Assembly (NCBI GenBank): GCA_022539475.1
Contig: VCMS01000063.1
Span: 124,001-188,000 of the forward strand
Reading direction: 5' to 3'
DNA length: 64,000 bases
Source: Gracilaria domingensis
Taxonomy: Eukaryota; Rhodophyta; Florideophyceae; Gracilariales; Gracilariaceae
Part shown: piece by piece, positions 49,259 through 60,721 of the stretch
Position numbering within the stretch: position 1 is the first letter of the stretch
Layout: each line of letters opens with the position of its first letter
Notes under the pieces: generated by a model
What the model saw: the letters and a program-made list of their open reading frames with translations, nothing else
What the model was told of the DNA's origin: nothing
Database searches by the model: none
Translations under genes and position numbers: made by a program

Positions 49259-52059
49259 TCATTGAGCTTGTCTGAATTCTTTTCTATTAGCAGCAAAGTT
49301 GTAACATCCCTGAAAGAGCATCTCCTTCACATTTCTATCCAGTCCTTCCCTTGGCACCCTATCCCCAACAAATGCAGATTTCAAACAATCTCCCAGTTCT
49401 GTATTCTCATCCAGTTCCCCTGAAATTATTCGGCACGTGGCAAACAGGACGTCCGCAATATCATGCGCACATCGGGAAATCTGCGCTGCACATAGTGCTT
49501 CGGCTGAGACTCCATTTGTTCCGCTCGCGACGCTCAAAATCGTCTGCTGTAAGGGGGCCCCAGCTCTTCTCGAAAAGAGAGCTTTCCAGAAGTGGAGGCT
49601 CTCCGTCACAATCACCACGTTGCTGCACTGCAACGTACTCAAAGCCGCTCGCGAAATCTCTTGTGCCACTGGAAGTAGAGTTCCACTTGCTCGTGATGTC
49701 ACTGTTCTCAGAAGCTTGAGTAACATTCGCGTTATTTCTGGTTTGGTGTCGTAATTCACCCCAGAAAAAGTGTTGGGGCCAAGTACTTCGCACAGGGGGC
49801 TTTCTGTGACGCAGTACAACGCTCCAACGTTACAGGAACCAAATAAATCCTCTACGCCAGTCACAAGATCAGGAATAAGCTTATTCATTGTCTCCAGCCA
49901 TACGCACTCTCCAACAGACCCGGAGTGCTTGAAGCAATCTCCAAGAAGCTTGGTAGTAGCCACTATCGATTGAAGTCGTGACTTTTCATATCGATCAAAA
50001 ACTCGATCCCCGCTGGCCTCATCTTCTTCGTCGAAGAGTGCTGGCACTGCATTGATTAGGTTGCATATGGCTTCGGAAATTATCCCATTTCCACAATGCC
50101 TCCAGGCCAGGAGGAACAAAGGCTCCTTTATGCCTTGGAACACAAAAGCAACTGCTTCATGATCATTTTAAACACCCATAGCGGCGTTGAGCAGCGTTAG
50201 GTCTCGGCACAGAACGGATTCATTCAAAGACGCTTCTGCTCGCCCTACGGCCGCGACACGCAATCTTTCACAGGGCTTCCTCATCATTTCTTCCAGAGCG
50301 TTGACTCTTTCTTGTCGCAGTCGCAGTAAGCTCGCGACACTGGCTACTGTGTCTGTGACATTTTCAGCGGCACTTGTCGAAAAACTTGAAACGGACCGGT
50401 TCAGCGCTGTAATCAAATCCCGCAGGAATGGTAGGAGAGAGTGAGCTTGTATCTCTGACAAGCTTTGGAGCAGCGCCGCACCTCTATCAGCTAAATCTCG
50501 TCGTTGCAAGGCATTCACGGCACAAACTGCGGTTCTGTAGAAAAGCTTTTCGTCCTTTCGCACCAGCAATCCATGCGACGCTAATGCACTAGGAGCAGAA
50601 TTTTGTACAACTGTGCGCCAATGCAGACTTCCTTCGCTTGTATCTGACAAAACATCACCAGACCTAACTTCGCCAAGCCGAAGTACGCTGTCAAGGACTT
50701 GATGAAGACTGTCCCATTCTTTTTCGTTGATACGAGCGTCTTCAACAAAATCCTTGCTGGCTCCTTATGCTTCCAGAGCTGCACATATTTGGTCTGGCGG
50801 TGTATTGTTATCGGACAGAAATTGGAATACCAGGTCTAGGTACTTCTGATGACCAACAGAAAGCGCCCCTGTGGCAAGAAGTTCAAGAACTGAGCTTTTC
50901 TCATCTTCACTCTCGAAGTCGTCCAGATCGGGACTGAAGTGGTTGTGAATAAAAGAGAGCGATTCCATTCGCTTAATGACGACAGAAAGAACTGCACAAA
51001 CTCGTTCGGACTCAAGCCAAGCCTGGTCTTCTTGCATGAGATGATCCACAGGTACCCATTCCATCCACCCTTCTATAGCTGCGAAGAATGACGGCTTATC
51101 AGGCGCGTTAAGACAAGTCCATAGCAAGTCAATGACGTTTCGGATAACTTCGTCACTCTGCTCTGTCTGTTGCTCCATTAGTTCGTCGGCATTCCATTCG
51201 GATAAAGAGCAAACGACTTCTGAAACTCCGTGATGTATAACATGAGCGTCTGGGCCACTGACTGCGTGAAAAGCTGGTGTCAGACCTTTGGTGGTGGTGA
51301 GCAGAAGGGAAAGGCTTGTGCCGCTATACCCTACGAATCATGCAAGGCTTCTGTCGCCGACTGGGCAAGTTTAGGTATAGTTATCACTTCTAGAAGCGCG
51401 TTTGCGATTTGCATTTTGTCGGCGTAGGGCGTCCAATCTTGTAGACATTGTATTGCATCTTTCAACTGCTCCATTTGCTCCTCGGAAAGCGCTCCGTTTC
51501 GGCGACATGACGCCAACATAAAGACTGCGTCTGGCACCACTTGATGAGCCTTAGATCGACAAAACGCACGTATCTGAACATAGTTTGCGACGTGACTTGT
51601 GGCATTCTGATTCATTTCCGTGGCGATGGCAGCCATAGTACCGCACTCCAAAGCTGGCTTATTCCGCAGTTTTAGAATGAGCATTTCCCACACAGGCTCT
51701 TGGAAATCCATTGGCGACCGAGACACTGCGCAGCCTAGTGTCTTGCCAAAGTCATACACTCTAGAACTACGCGTAGCTTGACTCTGTCGAGCTAAAGTCG
51801 AGTTAAACAGAGCTTCCGCAGCTAACGAAACCGCATTTGAACGAGCGTTATTATCCATTACCAACCAATCGGCACGAATACGTGTACACAGAGCTTGAGA
51901 GGCGAAAAGGAGCTGTGGCTGCAACCGAGAGTTGAGCAGCGCTGGTAGGACATGCCAGACCTGTGGCGAAGCCCTAGCTTGAGCTAGAAAGCGATCAGCT
52001 TGCGAAACGCGCTGGTCTCCTCGGTGGAGAATCGAAAGAGCATTGAGGATGTTCTCCAT
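49259..52059 (-). pseudogene. Transportin-3 / importin-13-like nuclear import receptor
   Basis: Start ATG 52057-52059 (MENILNALSILHRG). The N-terminal importin-beta pattern is clear: a short helix, ADRFLAQARASPQVWHV, then LLFASQALCTRIRADW. The whole reads as a HEAT-repeat superhelix of about 930 residues, the usual size of transportin-3, which imports SR splicing factors. Breaks: loss of frame between 51330 and about 51280 (intron or frameshift), then in-frame TAA at 50765 and TAA at 50168, with the same frame from about 51280 to the TAG at 49259. The C-terminal parts (QSIVATTKLLGDCFKHSG; CYNFAANRKEFRQAQ) fit the family less obviously. Confidence 0.65.
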
Positions 52060-52889
52060 CGTGATTGGGACGTTGAGGTCTCCATTTTCCTGCATCGTTG
52101 CCGCGAAGCAATCGATTGGAGCCTGCAAAGGAATTACATGCGGATAGCTCTCGTTTGCAGCGATAAGAGAGACACATTGAGCGTACCGGATGACTCCGAG
52201 CTGGCCGCAAGGTATAGTCCGGCACCTACGTCACGTATCACCCAAGTGCTCGCTCGGTCGTATGAACTTGATAGAAGCACCAACCTGCGTGGGCTCCTCG
52301 GCTCCGAAAGTGGCACAATTTCTGCTGTTCTGTGCTGCTTCTGACGGGCCTATACGGGATCAAAAAAATCGAATATACAAACCCAGAAATATGCAAAGTT
52401 TTGCAGTTTTTCTCGATTCCCCCGCCGGTACTGCCTCGGCTACCTTTGTACACCAAAATGAAAGCCTAACGCTGTAGCTTGCGTGCCCTCGAGGACACGT
52501 TGAAGCCGCTTTCTCAACTCTTGAACTTCTGCATTCATTTACCATATACCGGTGCCCGTATCGAAGATCGTTGCTGAGGTTAAGCAAACTGAATTATCGG
52601 AGAATCGCAGACGTCGGAATCTCAGGCATCTTCCCGATACGAACATTCCGAGGACAAGCGAGTTGACCTCTGCTTTCCCGATACAGCTCAAGGGAAAAGG
52701 AGAACGGTGCTATGCACTCTGCCGCTATACGCAAGCCACACCTGCGTTTGTGAGGAATCCCGCATGTCTGCTCCTGTTCTGAGTAATTCGAAGTTATCAT
52801 AAACCGCACTTGAGCGCTCAAGATACTTGCCGTGCCCTCTGTCCTTCATGGTTTGGTTCTTTTCACAGTCAAGAGCAGAACTTGCTACT
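52060..52889. other. Divergent spacer between transportin-3-like and reductase genes
   Basis: No supported gene. The two genes point away from each other, so both promoters would lie here. Short frames only. Confidence 0.4.
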
Positions 52890-54390
52890 CCGACACAAGC
52901 GACGCAGATATACCTTGCGAAGCGGCCGAAAGATCACATCGATGACGAGACTTTTTCCTTGCGATACATTCCACTCCCAGACGACCTCCACCCGGGCACA
53001 TTTTTGTAAAAGTCCTATATCTCTCGTGCGATCCTGCTATGAGGGGTTGGCTGAGCACGCGCAAATCATATATCGAACCTGTAGCTACTGGTGCAACGAT
53101 GAGAGCGATGGGTGCAGGAACGGTGGTACGTGAAGCGGGAGGTTTTCAAGTCGGACAGCTCGTCACAGGCATATTTGGATGGACAGATTATAGTATCATG
53201 ACAGTCGAACGGGTGACTCGAGTAAGACTGCCCGCTGATATGTCCAAGTCTGTTGCACTCGGTGTATTGGGTACCACAGACATGATCGCTTACCCAGGAA
53301 AACACTTTGATATCAGCTTGATATTCCTTAGATGTGCTTTGGATATCCGATTGATTTCTTGGATATCCATCTGATTTTCGATGTTGGATAAACGGTCGAT
53401 GCACATAAGATACACGACAATGCTCACAATATCCATACCAATGATATTCGTCTGATTTCTGGATGTCCGAATGATGCCCGAGCAATTCCAAGAGAAGCAA
53501 CTTTGGTTTTCGAAATCATTCGTCATATCTACTGTTATATCTTTCAAAGTAGTTGATGCATGTCTCAAGGGCATGAAAAGAGTATCATTTGGTACATCAT
53601 CTGTCATATCTACTGGATGTCACAGGGATACCATGTATATACGTAAGATATCCAGATGATATCCGAAAGACATCCGGATTTCAAATCTACGGGGTATCAT
53701 TTGAGCATCTGTATACTTCTCTGGGTTATTTTGGATTGCTAAAGGTGCGCAAACCAAAAAAGAGCAATGTTGTCGTGGTATCTTCTGCTGCAGGTGCCAC
53801 CGACAGCATTGTAGCGCAGATTGCCAAGAACGTAATTGGATGCGAGGTGATTGGTATCGCTGGTGGCTTAGAGAGAAATGTCGCTATTTGAAAGAAGATC
53901 TTGGCATTAAGGCTGTAGACTACAAGAGCGAAGAAGGTGTAGATAAAGGCTTAAAGCGTGCTTCAGAAGAGGATGGAATTGACATCTACTTCGATAATGT
54001 TGGAGACAAAACCCTAGAGGCGGCTTTGAGAAGAATCAATATCGGCGCTAGAATAGTCGTTTGTGGGGCCATCAGCGGGTACAACAGCTGTCGTTTCGTG
54101 CCAGGGCCTGCAAATTATGTCACTCTAATATCCAAGCGTGCTTCGATGACAGGTTTCCTGTTGTAAGACTTTGAGAAACAGTTCCCCACAGCTAGTTACG
54201 ATTTCACGAAGTTACTCGCCTCCGGAAAGGTCAAGGGCAGAGAATATGAGATCGTCGGGTTGAAAAAGCACCTATGGCACTGAGGGCGCTGTTTGAAGGA
54301 AAGAACATTGGAAAAGTGATTGCGCGAGTGCTTGAAAACGAAAACAGTAGTGGACATGTTTCAAACGAGGAACGAACGGCAAAGTTATGA
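52890..54390 (+). pseudogene. NADP-dependent alkenal/prostaglandin reductase-like (PTGR/MDR family)
   Basis: Medium-chain reductase pieces: YLAKRPKDHIDDETFSLRY; VKVLYLSCDPAMRGWLS (after a lost base in a T run at about 53006); MGAGTVVREAGGFQVGQLV; LGVLGTTDMIAY. Then a 433-bp insertion (53293-53725), then FGLLKVRKPKKSNVVVV, SSAAGATDSIVAQIAKNVIG (nucleotide-binding fold), a frameshift near 53870, EKCRYLKEDLGIKAVDYKS, GIDIYFDNVGDKTLEAAL, a TAA at 54164, and the end LFEGKNIGKVIARVL. The start codon is uncertain. Such enzymes reduce alkenal double bonds with NADPH. Clearly inactivated. Confidence 0.75.
53293..53725. mobile_element. 433-bp MITE-like insertion with TTA target duplication
   Basis: Ends are inverted: CCCAGGAAAAC on the left and, inverted, CCCAGAGAAGT on the right. 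The base triplet TTA stands on both sides (53290-53292 and 53726-53728). Removing the insert and one TTA restores the codons for Ala-Tyr-Phe-Gly, as expected in this reductase family. The interior is A/T-rich with many GATATCC-like words. No gene. TTA duplications occur in PIF/Harbinger and some CMC elements; the class is not settled. Confidence 0.8.
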
Positions 54391-54464
54391 TACAGCGCTC
54401 AGGAAATTACGCTGGACTGTCGGTGCAGTGATATCACGCGCAAATGAAGTTACTTGTAGTTGGA

Positions 54465-55391
54465 TTAAGTTGGTTGAAGCGACGATGACTTGGTGAAGAT
54501 GTCGACGTGTGGAGCATAGTGAAGATCATGTCGTGACACGTATTCCGATATATCTAGTGCAACTGCAACAGATTCTCTAACAACTCGTTTCCGATCGGTT
54601 CGAAACTGTGACAGAATTTTCTCGGCAGTAACAGAATTAATGCTACCCAGCGCCTCGGCAGCTTCGTGGATAACCATCTAGTGCTCGTTCTGATCTCTGA
54701 GAAACTGTTGAAGCGTAGGAATTGAAGCTTGATGTTGCATTTGTCCCAAGACGTACGCAACCGCATGGCGGAACAAGGCGCTTTCCTTATCGGCTTGCAT
54801 ACCGGCACACAAGCCTAGTACTGCTTGTTCGCCACCTTTGTTTCTCAAGGCAAACATGGACTTGTCTCGTTCAAACAGGCGCTTTGAAGTATCACAAATA
54901 ACCGTCCGAAGTTGGTCCACGTCTTGTTCATGATGTGCAGGCGCTGGGTCCACCGAGGTATATGGTACGTCAGGTGCGTTTCCATGGGCGATCTGCGGCC
55001 ATTGGATTCCGTGGACGACGAGCAAACAAGTTTTTCTAATCTCCTGGGCGAGCGATTGATCCGACGCATATCGTTTGAACAGTGGCAGAGCTGAAGCGTG
55101 GGCTAATTCCCCCATGGCCTCTGCAGCCTCATGACGAACCATGAAATCCTCAGAAGCATCCTAAAGAACCTTTTCCAGAGTTGGAAGCGAGTCGGTGGCG
55201 CACATCTGACCCAGAACGTAGGTGACTTCATGACGAACGAGGGCGGACGGGTCAGACAGAAGAGAGCGCTCTAAGGCACGCACGGCTTCCGGGGTTGCCA
55301 GTCCCTTGAGACTGAAGATGGAGCGCATGCGAGCGGACACCGGGCTGTCGCTGCCACGAAGCTGCGCCACGATTCGGTCAACGGTGGTCAT
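54465..55391 (-). pseudogene. DOHH: Deoxyhypusine hydroxylase-like HEAT-repeat protein
   Basis: ATG 55389-55391 (MTTVDRIVAQLRGSD), 308 codons, close to the usual length of about 300. Four HEAT pairs with the iron-binding His-Glu motifs: VRHEVTYVLGQM, MVRHEAAEAMGE, LFRHAVAYVLGQ and MVIHEAAEALGS. The third has His-Ala instead of His-Glu. DOHH makes the hypusine of eIF5A. Two in-frame TAG codons (55161, 54678) break it, with no indel. After VVRESVAVALDISEY the tail changes to a segment shared with the GMC gene end at 55804, so the C-terminus looks replaced. With the missing Glu and the stops it is most likely an inactive copy. Confidence 0.85.
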
Positions 55392-55803
55392 GGTGAAGAA
55401 TGTAGAAGCTCGGTATCGAGTTTGCTGCCTTTGGTAACGGGAACGTTGTATTCTACCTGCGTATCGTCTGCGTAAAGGATGGCGGATCAAGAGCAAGATG
55501 CGAAGAGAAGCGATCAAACGGCCCAACATTTGGCATACGAACGGTGCAGCTATGTTCGCGCCGCTACGCGTGGCGAGTGGCGCGTCAATCATTCGGCGCG
55601 GATCCAGCGCGTGCTTGCCTTTGAAACTTGGCATTCACATCGAATCGTTTGGCCGCTTCGCATGTTCTGCCCCTACAGCTAGCTTCGGCTGTGGTTCATC
55701 CCCATCGCGCCGCCTTTGTCGAGTCGAAAGGATTCCGTACGGCGCCTTCATCGCTTCTGCGCTGCATTGATGTCACGCGCAAATGATTTGAGTTGTAGTT
55801 GGT
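55392..55803. other. Spacer upstream of DOHH relic; includes duplicated 3' segment
   Basis: No gene supported; the frame open upstream of the DOHH start to 55634 has no family features. 55765-55803 belongs to a segment of about 110 bp that is repeated at about 54425-54535. Confidence 0.4.
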
Positions 55804-57354
55804 TCAAGTTGGTTGAGTCAACGATGACTTGGTAACGAAGTCGGCATGTAGAGCATCGTAGATCACGAAAATGCGCGTGGTGCTCGTGACGCGCAGCCGG
55901 TCTTAGAGCATGGGCCCCATCGCAAACGCCGCCCTCTGCTCGATGAACTCGAGCGTGACCACGCCGCCGGGAGGCGCCACGAGGCGCAGCCCAATCTCGG
56001 GCGGGAATGCGTGGTAAATGGAGACCATGCGCTGCGCACAACCCCTCGCCCACAGCGTCTCGACGTGGCGCGCCAGCACGCCCAGCCAGACTTTGAGCGC
56101 GCTGAACAGATTGCGGTCGCGCACCTGCAGCGACCCGAAGGACGACGGATTTTTCAGACATATCAGCGCCAGCAGTCGCGGGTTATTCACAACCTCCGCT
56201 TGGCGGAATTGTGCAGGCGCCGAAAACGACCCAAGGAAGTACCTCTCGCGCAGCACGCGACCGTTCACCGCACCTACCCTGCCTCCAAGAGCACCACCAT
56301 TTTCCGATGGCCACCTTGCAATCGACTCTTGCGAAAGCGCCGTCGCATGGTTGGCAATGGGCTCCGGCGGAAGCGGTTCATCGTGCGTCGCGAGTGCTCT
56401 TGCCTGTGCCTGCGTCCCCACGCCAAACCGCTTCAAAAGCGTTACGTTCGTCTGAATCAGCACGTTGCGCGGCCCAAACCCGAACAACTGCAGCTACTTT
56501 GGTGATCCAAACAGCACAGCAGCCAAGATGATTCGCCGCCGAGCGCGGATGGACATTCGGTTCTTGGCTTCGATATCGTTATTGAACACATATTCGGCGC
56601 CATAGGCATCCCGTGTACGAGAGTACCACCGCCTTGGTTTGAACCAAACACGCGTGACCGTGATGCCTTGCACAAGACGAAAATTGTTTGCGCATACGCT
56701 ATTCTCAACGGGAGTCAGATACGCAGTGAAAGAGTTCTGGGGCGCACCGGAGGCATTCACCGCGACCCGGTTCTCAAATATGGTATTCGCAACCTTTCGA
56801 TCGAGCGGCCTACGGTCTGTATAAAAACCTGCGCTGGTTGCTTCGTTGAGAAGGTTATCAACGTAGATCTGACGAAACTCTCCTTGCTGAGAAGCCGCTC
56901 CGAGCTGATTTAGTGCACGCAGAATGTATTTGGCGACATTAAACTCGGTGAGTCTACGCACTTTCTACCTTCTGACGTCGCCAAACAACGGAGAGAAAAA
57001 CTTCATGCCATTGACGGAACCAGAGCCGCCCAAAGTGGCTCCAGTAGCGATGGAAAGAACACGATTTGCCAGGGAGGGTTCCGGCTCTGAATGCATGAGC
57101 TCAACCAGGTCAGGGTCGCCTAACGTGTCGAAGGAGCTACGAGGCGTGCGCACGGTAAAATCGGAAGCCTCAGATCTCGGTTCCGCTCTCTCAAGAAACG
57201 TAATGTGCATATCGGCAAGGCTGTCGCAAAGACGCGCGGCAAAAGCACAGCCAGAAGTACCGGCTCCGACGATGAGCACACCTGTGTCTGGGAGAGCTCT
57301 GGCGCAGTGTAAAAGGGTGAGAAGCGCAACGAATGTAGTAGAGGTTTGGAGCAT
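55804..57354 (-). pseudogene. GMC-type FAD oxidoreductase, secreted, three in-frame stops
   Basis: Start chosen at ATG 57352-57354, because it opens a signal peptide (MLQTSTTFVALLTLLHCARA) followed by the FAD-binding Rossmann motif VLIVGAGTSGCAFAARL, the acidic end of the second strand (FLERAEP) and ATGATLGGSGSVNGMKFF. Later come AAVLFGSPK, a stop and LQLFGFGPRNVL, the usual family motif. The end DRLRVTSTTRIFVIYDALHA resembles the C-terminal GMC signature. 516 codons in one unbroken frame with TAG 56965, TAG 56494 and TAA 55903. Such enzymes oxidise alcohols or sugars. The typical catalytic His region is not evident, so this may be a divergent or truncated end. Confidence 0.75.
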
Positions 57355-57480
57355 CGTGATGAGGCTAGGGTTTGATGCAGTTGTGAACGCGGAAGACGCG
57401 GGTACATGGCGAGAAGCGCAATCGCTGCAGCCCGCGTGAGCGAAAGGATAGTTCTCGTAGACCGTATCAAACTTTACCAT

Positions 57481-57888
57481 AATCTTGGCTCCTGTTGGGC
57501 GCCGATTATAACTTCATACTTCCATTCATAATGCACAGAAAGATGCAGATATCATATCTCAACATGCCCTATAACGTCAGATTAAAGAAATATCGATGGC
57601 GCATCTGATCAAAATGTAAAGCATTGAGCGGTGACAAAGCACTATATCCCACAATTGTCACTGAAAAACAGAGTGACAGCGGGTGACCGGCGTGTGAGCT
57701 CTGCAAACAGAACAACCACAGCACCATGCACAGAACAGACACAGAACAGCCACAGAATGAGCACCAATGAGCACCCGTAAATGCCTCACCGGTGCCTGTT
57801 GTATGCCTGTTATGTGCCCTTTCTATGTGAGGCACGGAACAGGCATATGGTATACATGTGACCCCCACATCAGGCATAAACCATACCT
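57481..57888. other. Spacer, no gene seen
   Basis: Contains short repeated words (CACAGAACA at 57725-57760; ATGAGCACC twice near 57756-57775). No frame with support. Confidence 0.4.
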
Positions 57889-58090
57889 GCACCAGGCAAA
57901 TGATTACCTGGGGTCTGTGGTGAAGTTTGGAGGAACAGCTGCCACAGTGAAGTCGTTTGTGAGCAAGAACGATATATTTGTGACTGTGGTGCCGGAGAAG
58001 GGAGCCGTGTCCGTGGTGGCTTCATACGGTGTGTCTTCTAGTACTGTGTATCTCGAATATGACTTTATCTACGTACATTGGCAATCTTAA
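57889..58090 (+). pseudogene. IPT/TIG-like domain fragment
   Basis: The frame reads GSVVKFGGTAATVKSFVSK then TVVPEKGAVSVVASYGVSS, the alternating strands of an immunoglobulin-like IPT/TIG domain. The upstream part is missing. It may be from the same family of extracellular proteins as the dehydrogenase relic at 38300-39540, which begins with a similar segment. Confidence 0.45.
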
Positions 58091-58187
58091 TGTAATCATT
58101 ACTGGCCAACGTTACGATGTGGCCATGTCCACAAATCCTAACATCATATTCTCGTAGTGGCTTTTTCCAAGTAATGAAGAGAATACC

Positions 58188-59068
58188 ATGCCCATGCCAT
58201 TGCTTGGTTCTTCAGCTGAAATAGAATCGAGAAAATCGGAGGCCGAAGCAATGTTGTCCAAGGTCGGGGATCGTTTTCGAAAGAGTGCCTACATACAGCA
58301 AGTTGAGAATATGGCCCAAAGTGATGATGATTCCCTGCCGACTGAAACGGACACTACTTCTGTAGCGCCTTCTCTTCTTCCGTCGGAGTCGGAAAATAAT
58401 GCTGAACAGAATCCGAAACCACAAGAAAAGGAGGACTTCGAAAAAATCCGGGATAAGGATCTCTTGCGACTTCTGCAAAGGGACCTGGATGAAGAGATTG
58501 GTGACAATGCTGTGAAAGAAAACGGCGTCTGTAACCATTCATAACGATGAAATGCGAAAAGATGGTGAAGATCCCACCCAGGCCGTACAAGTTGCGCCCG
58601 AACCTGAGAACGCGTCTCGTCTTTTTCAGAAAGAGAGGGAGAAGGCAATGAAGTTTTGTCAGGTCATCAATTAACCACCGCAGACTCACGAATTTTTGAT
58701 GCTACTACTCTCCAAAGCAATCGTAAACGCCTCAAAACTCAAACACTGACCAGATCTCAACCTCCGGAACCGTATGCAATGAAGGTCATGAAGAAGATAA
58801 GATGCAAAAAAGGGCTCGGCGCTCGAGTACACGGCTGCTCAGCTCAATTAGAGCCAAAAGTTAGGGCTTCTTGCCCAGAACTCGGTGTGAACCGATAGCA
58901 AGCACGTTTTTACGCAAGGCATTTACTTTCTGAATATGAGCGGAAACAAATTCAAAGCCATGGTCGATCCCAAGAACCCTTGAACATAGTGAATGTTGAT
59001 CCCGGTTCTATTGAGAGGGAGGATGTGCAGGACATTCGGACTGGAATACTGTTGCACAACGTAATATG
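58188..59068 (+). pseudogene. Unknown acidic, coiled-coil-prone protein, frames shift
   Basis: From ATG 58188 (MPMPLLGSSAEIESRKSEAE) 118 codons are open, ending after DLLRLLQRDLDEEIGD. Similar Glu/Lys-rich sequence continues in other frames (ENASRLFQKEREKAM; RFYARHLLSEYERKQIQ; GSIEREDVQDIRTGIL) to about 59068, so it is a decayed longer gene. Convergent with 59079-59847. No family known. Confidence 0.35.
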
Positions 59069-59078
59069 AGCATAATGG

Positions 59079-59847
59079 TTACGACCCGTTGATGTTGCTG
59101 TCTTCCTCGTTAGATTTGCTTGCGTCTACGGTCTCTTCGGTTATCTCCAGTACCACAGCATCAGGTGGGACACGCTCAATCGACTTCATATGATGAGTGT
59201 AGGTTTTGAAGACCTTCGTCTCGACCTCAATGCGATAAAGATACTGCGTAGATTTAGAGTCACTTTCACCCAGACTTAAGTTTTTCTGTCCACTGGAAAA
59301 GTCAGATTCGGAACTTTGGGAACATGACGCCACCAATACGTTTTGTTCCGAAGAATTCGAAGCAGAATGTTCTGCAATTTGTTGGACATTTGAGTCTCCA
59401 GCATCACTCTGGGTTCCAGAAGATGTCCCATCACTGCATTTTTCACAAGACCATGTACTATCGGTGAAATCACTACTAGAGCTCTCTGTAAGGTCACTTT
59501 CAAAGCTCTTAAGGGCCCTTTCTCGAGCATAACGTGCACGACGTCTAGCCAATCGTTTGTTACGGTCATGAGAAGACTCTCTGCCTTGAAAGTTTGTACC
59601 TTTCCCAGCTCAATTGGTTTTCTCTTTGTCTGTTTTTTGTATTACTTCTCCACAGAGCTTTTCGAAGCGCGTCGTTCAAAGTCTTATTCTTTATCTTGGC
59701 AATGTTTCTAGGCCTTTCGGGCAGGATATGAACCTCTTCACAATTCCCATTGCTTTCCTCGCATACCGTGTGCTCAAGTACCAGCACTGCGGCGGATTTT
59801 GGGAGCAGAACGGAGTTTACCGGAAACGATACTCCTTCTAAATCCAC
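59079..59847 (-). pseudogene. Unknown Ser/Arg-rich nuclear-type protein, one frameshift
   Basis: Two frames join near 59600: FPVNSVLLPKSAAVLVL ... NDALRKALWRSNTKN, then SHDRNKRLARRRARYARER, a Ser/Asp-rich middle (TESSSSDFTDSTWSCEKC) and a C-terminal part with RIEVETKVFKTYTHHMKS. The basic cluster could bind nucleic acid. I do not recognise it. Confidence 0.35.
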
Positions 59848-60124
59848 AGACGTGTAGTTGTTGGTACGTGCTGTTGGTAACTACATTTTAAACACGAGAA
59901 AAAACTTGCCTACTTCTCGAGATTCGCACTATTGAAGAACGAGGTTGGATCGGATAATTCAGGCTTCGGTCCCGTCCCAAAATTTGTGACGGGACCCAAA
60001 CGTGTAACTTTAGTGTACACGTTTTTCGTCGTAGCGGTGCCAGCCGACTTGATAGCCATTCATATGTCTTGAAAGAGAACAGCGCTGGAGTTTCGAAGTA
60101 CGAAGAAGAATTATCAGAAGGGCA
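59848..60124. other. No gene seen
   Basis: Short inverted words near 59968-60024 (GTCCCGTC / GACGGGAC; GTGTAACTTTAGTGTACACG). No supported frame. Confidence 0.35.
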
Positions 60125-60718
60125 GTGCGTTGGAGGCAGACCCTTCCATGGTCGGTGGTGCATGCACTTATGGCCTACGGATTGTCGCACTACACCGCCT
60201 TTTCACCGCCGACGTCTGAGCACCAGCCGCTATCCTTGTTCGAGTATTTGGCTGGCTGCCGTCGTCGTTTCTTCACGCTTTTTGCCTTGCGCGCCTGCGG
60301 GCCTGAGCGAGTCCATCAACGCGCCCTGCACCCTTCTCAGGGGTGCCGCCCGGCGCAACCCGACCTGGGGTACGTGAGATCGTTGCGCTTGCCACCGAAG
60401 GAGAAGCTACGTGGCGCCAGCGCCTGTTGAAATGGCGATCTGCGCGGGCTTGTGGTGCATTCGAGAGCCTTTTGCATATCTAATTCCATACCATTCAACA
60501 TCGGGGCTAAAGCTGTTGCGACGCACATAGACACCATTGATGTGATTTCACCATTTGTTTCACGGCTGCAGAAGTATCAGCCTCGACCGTTCGAACTCTT
60601 CGAAACACTAACGCCTTTCACGCTCGCAACACACCTGTGCCGAAAATGTCCCGCTCTTGGTATGATAGCTGAAAACGTTTGTTGTTCACATGGAACTTTT
60701 TGCGAAACCAGGTTTTGA
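60125..60718 (+). pseudogene. Unknown protein fragment, one in-frame TGA
   Basis: One frame from about 60125 to TGA 60716 with an internal TGA at 60428. Segments: HALMAYGLSHYTAFSPPTSE, SLFEYLAGCRRRFFTLFALR, then VVHSRAFCISNSIPFNIGAK and FELFETLTPFTLATHLCRKC. It reads like natural protein over 197 codons, but I recognise no family. No clear ATG start. Confidence 0.35.
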
Positions 60719-60721
60719 GCT

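Noticed and set aside
57354-57480. Upstream start for the GMC gene at 57480
   Set aside because: The 42 extra residues precede a clear signal peptide; the internal Met is the sensible start.
22675-60718. Reassigned stop codons
   Set aside because: TAA, TAG and TGA all occur both inside relics and at natural ends of intact frames (pol of A ends TAA, gag of D ends TAG), so no single codon can be sense.
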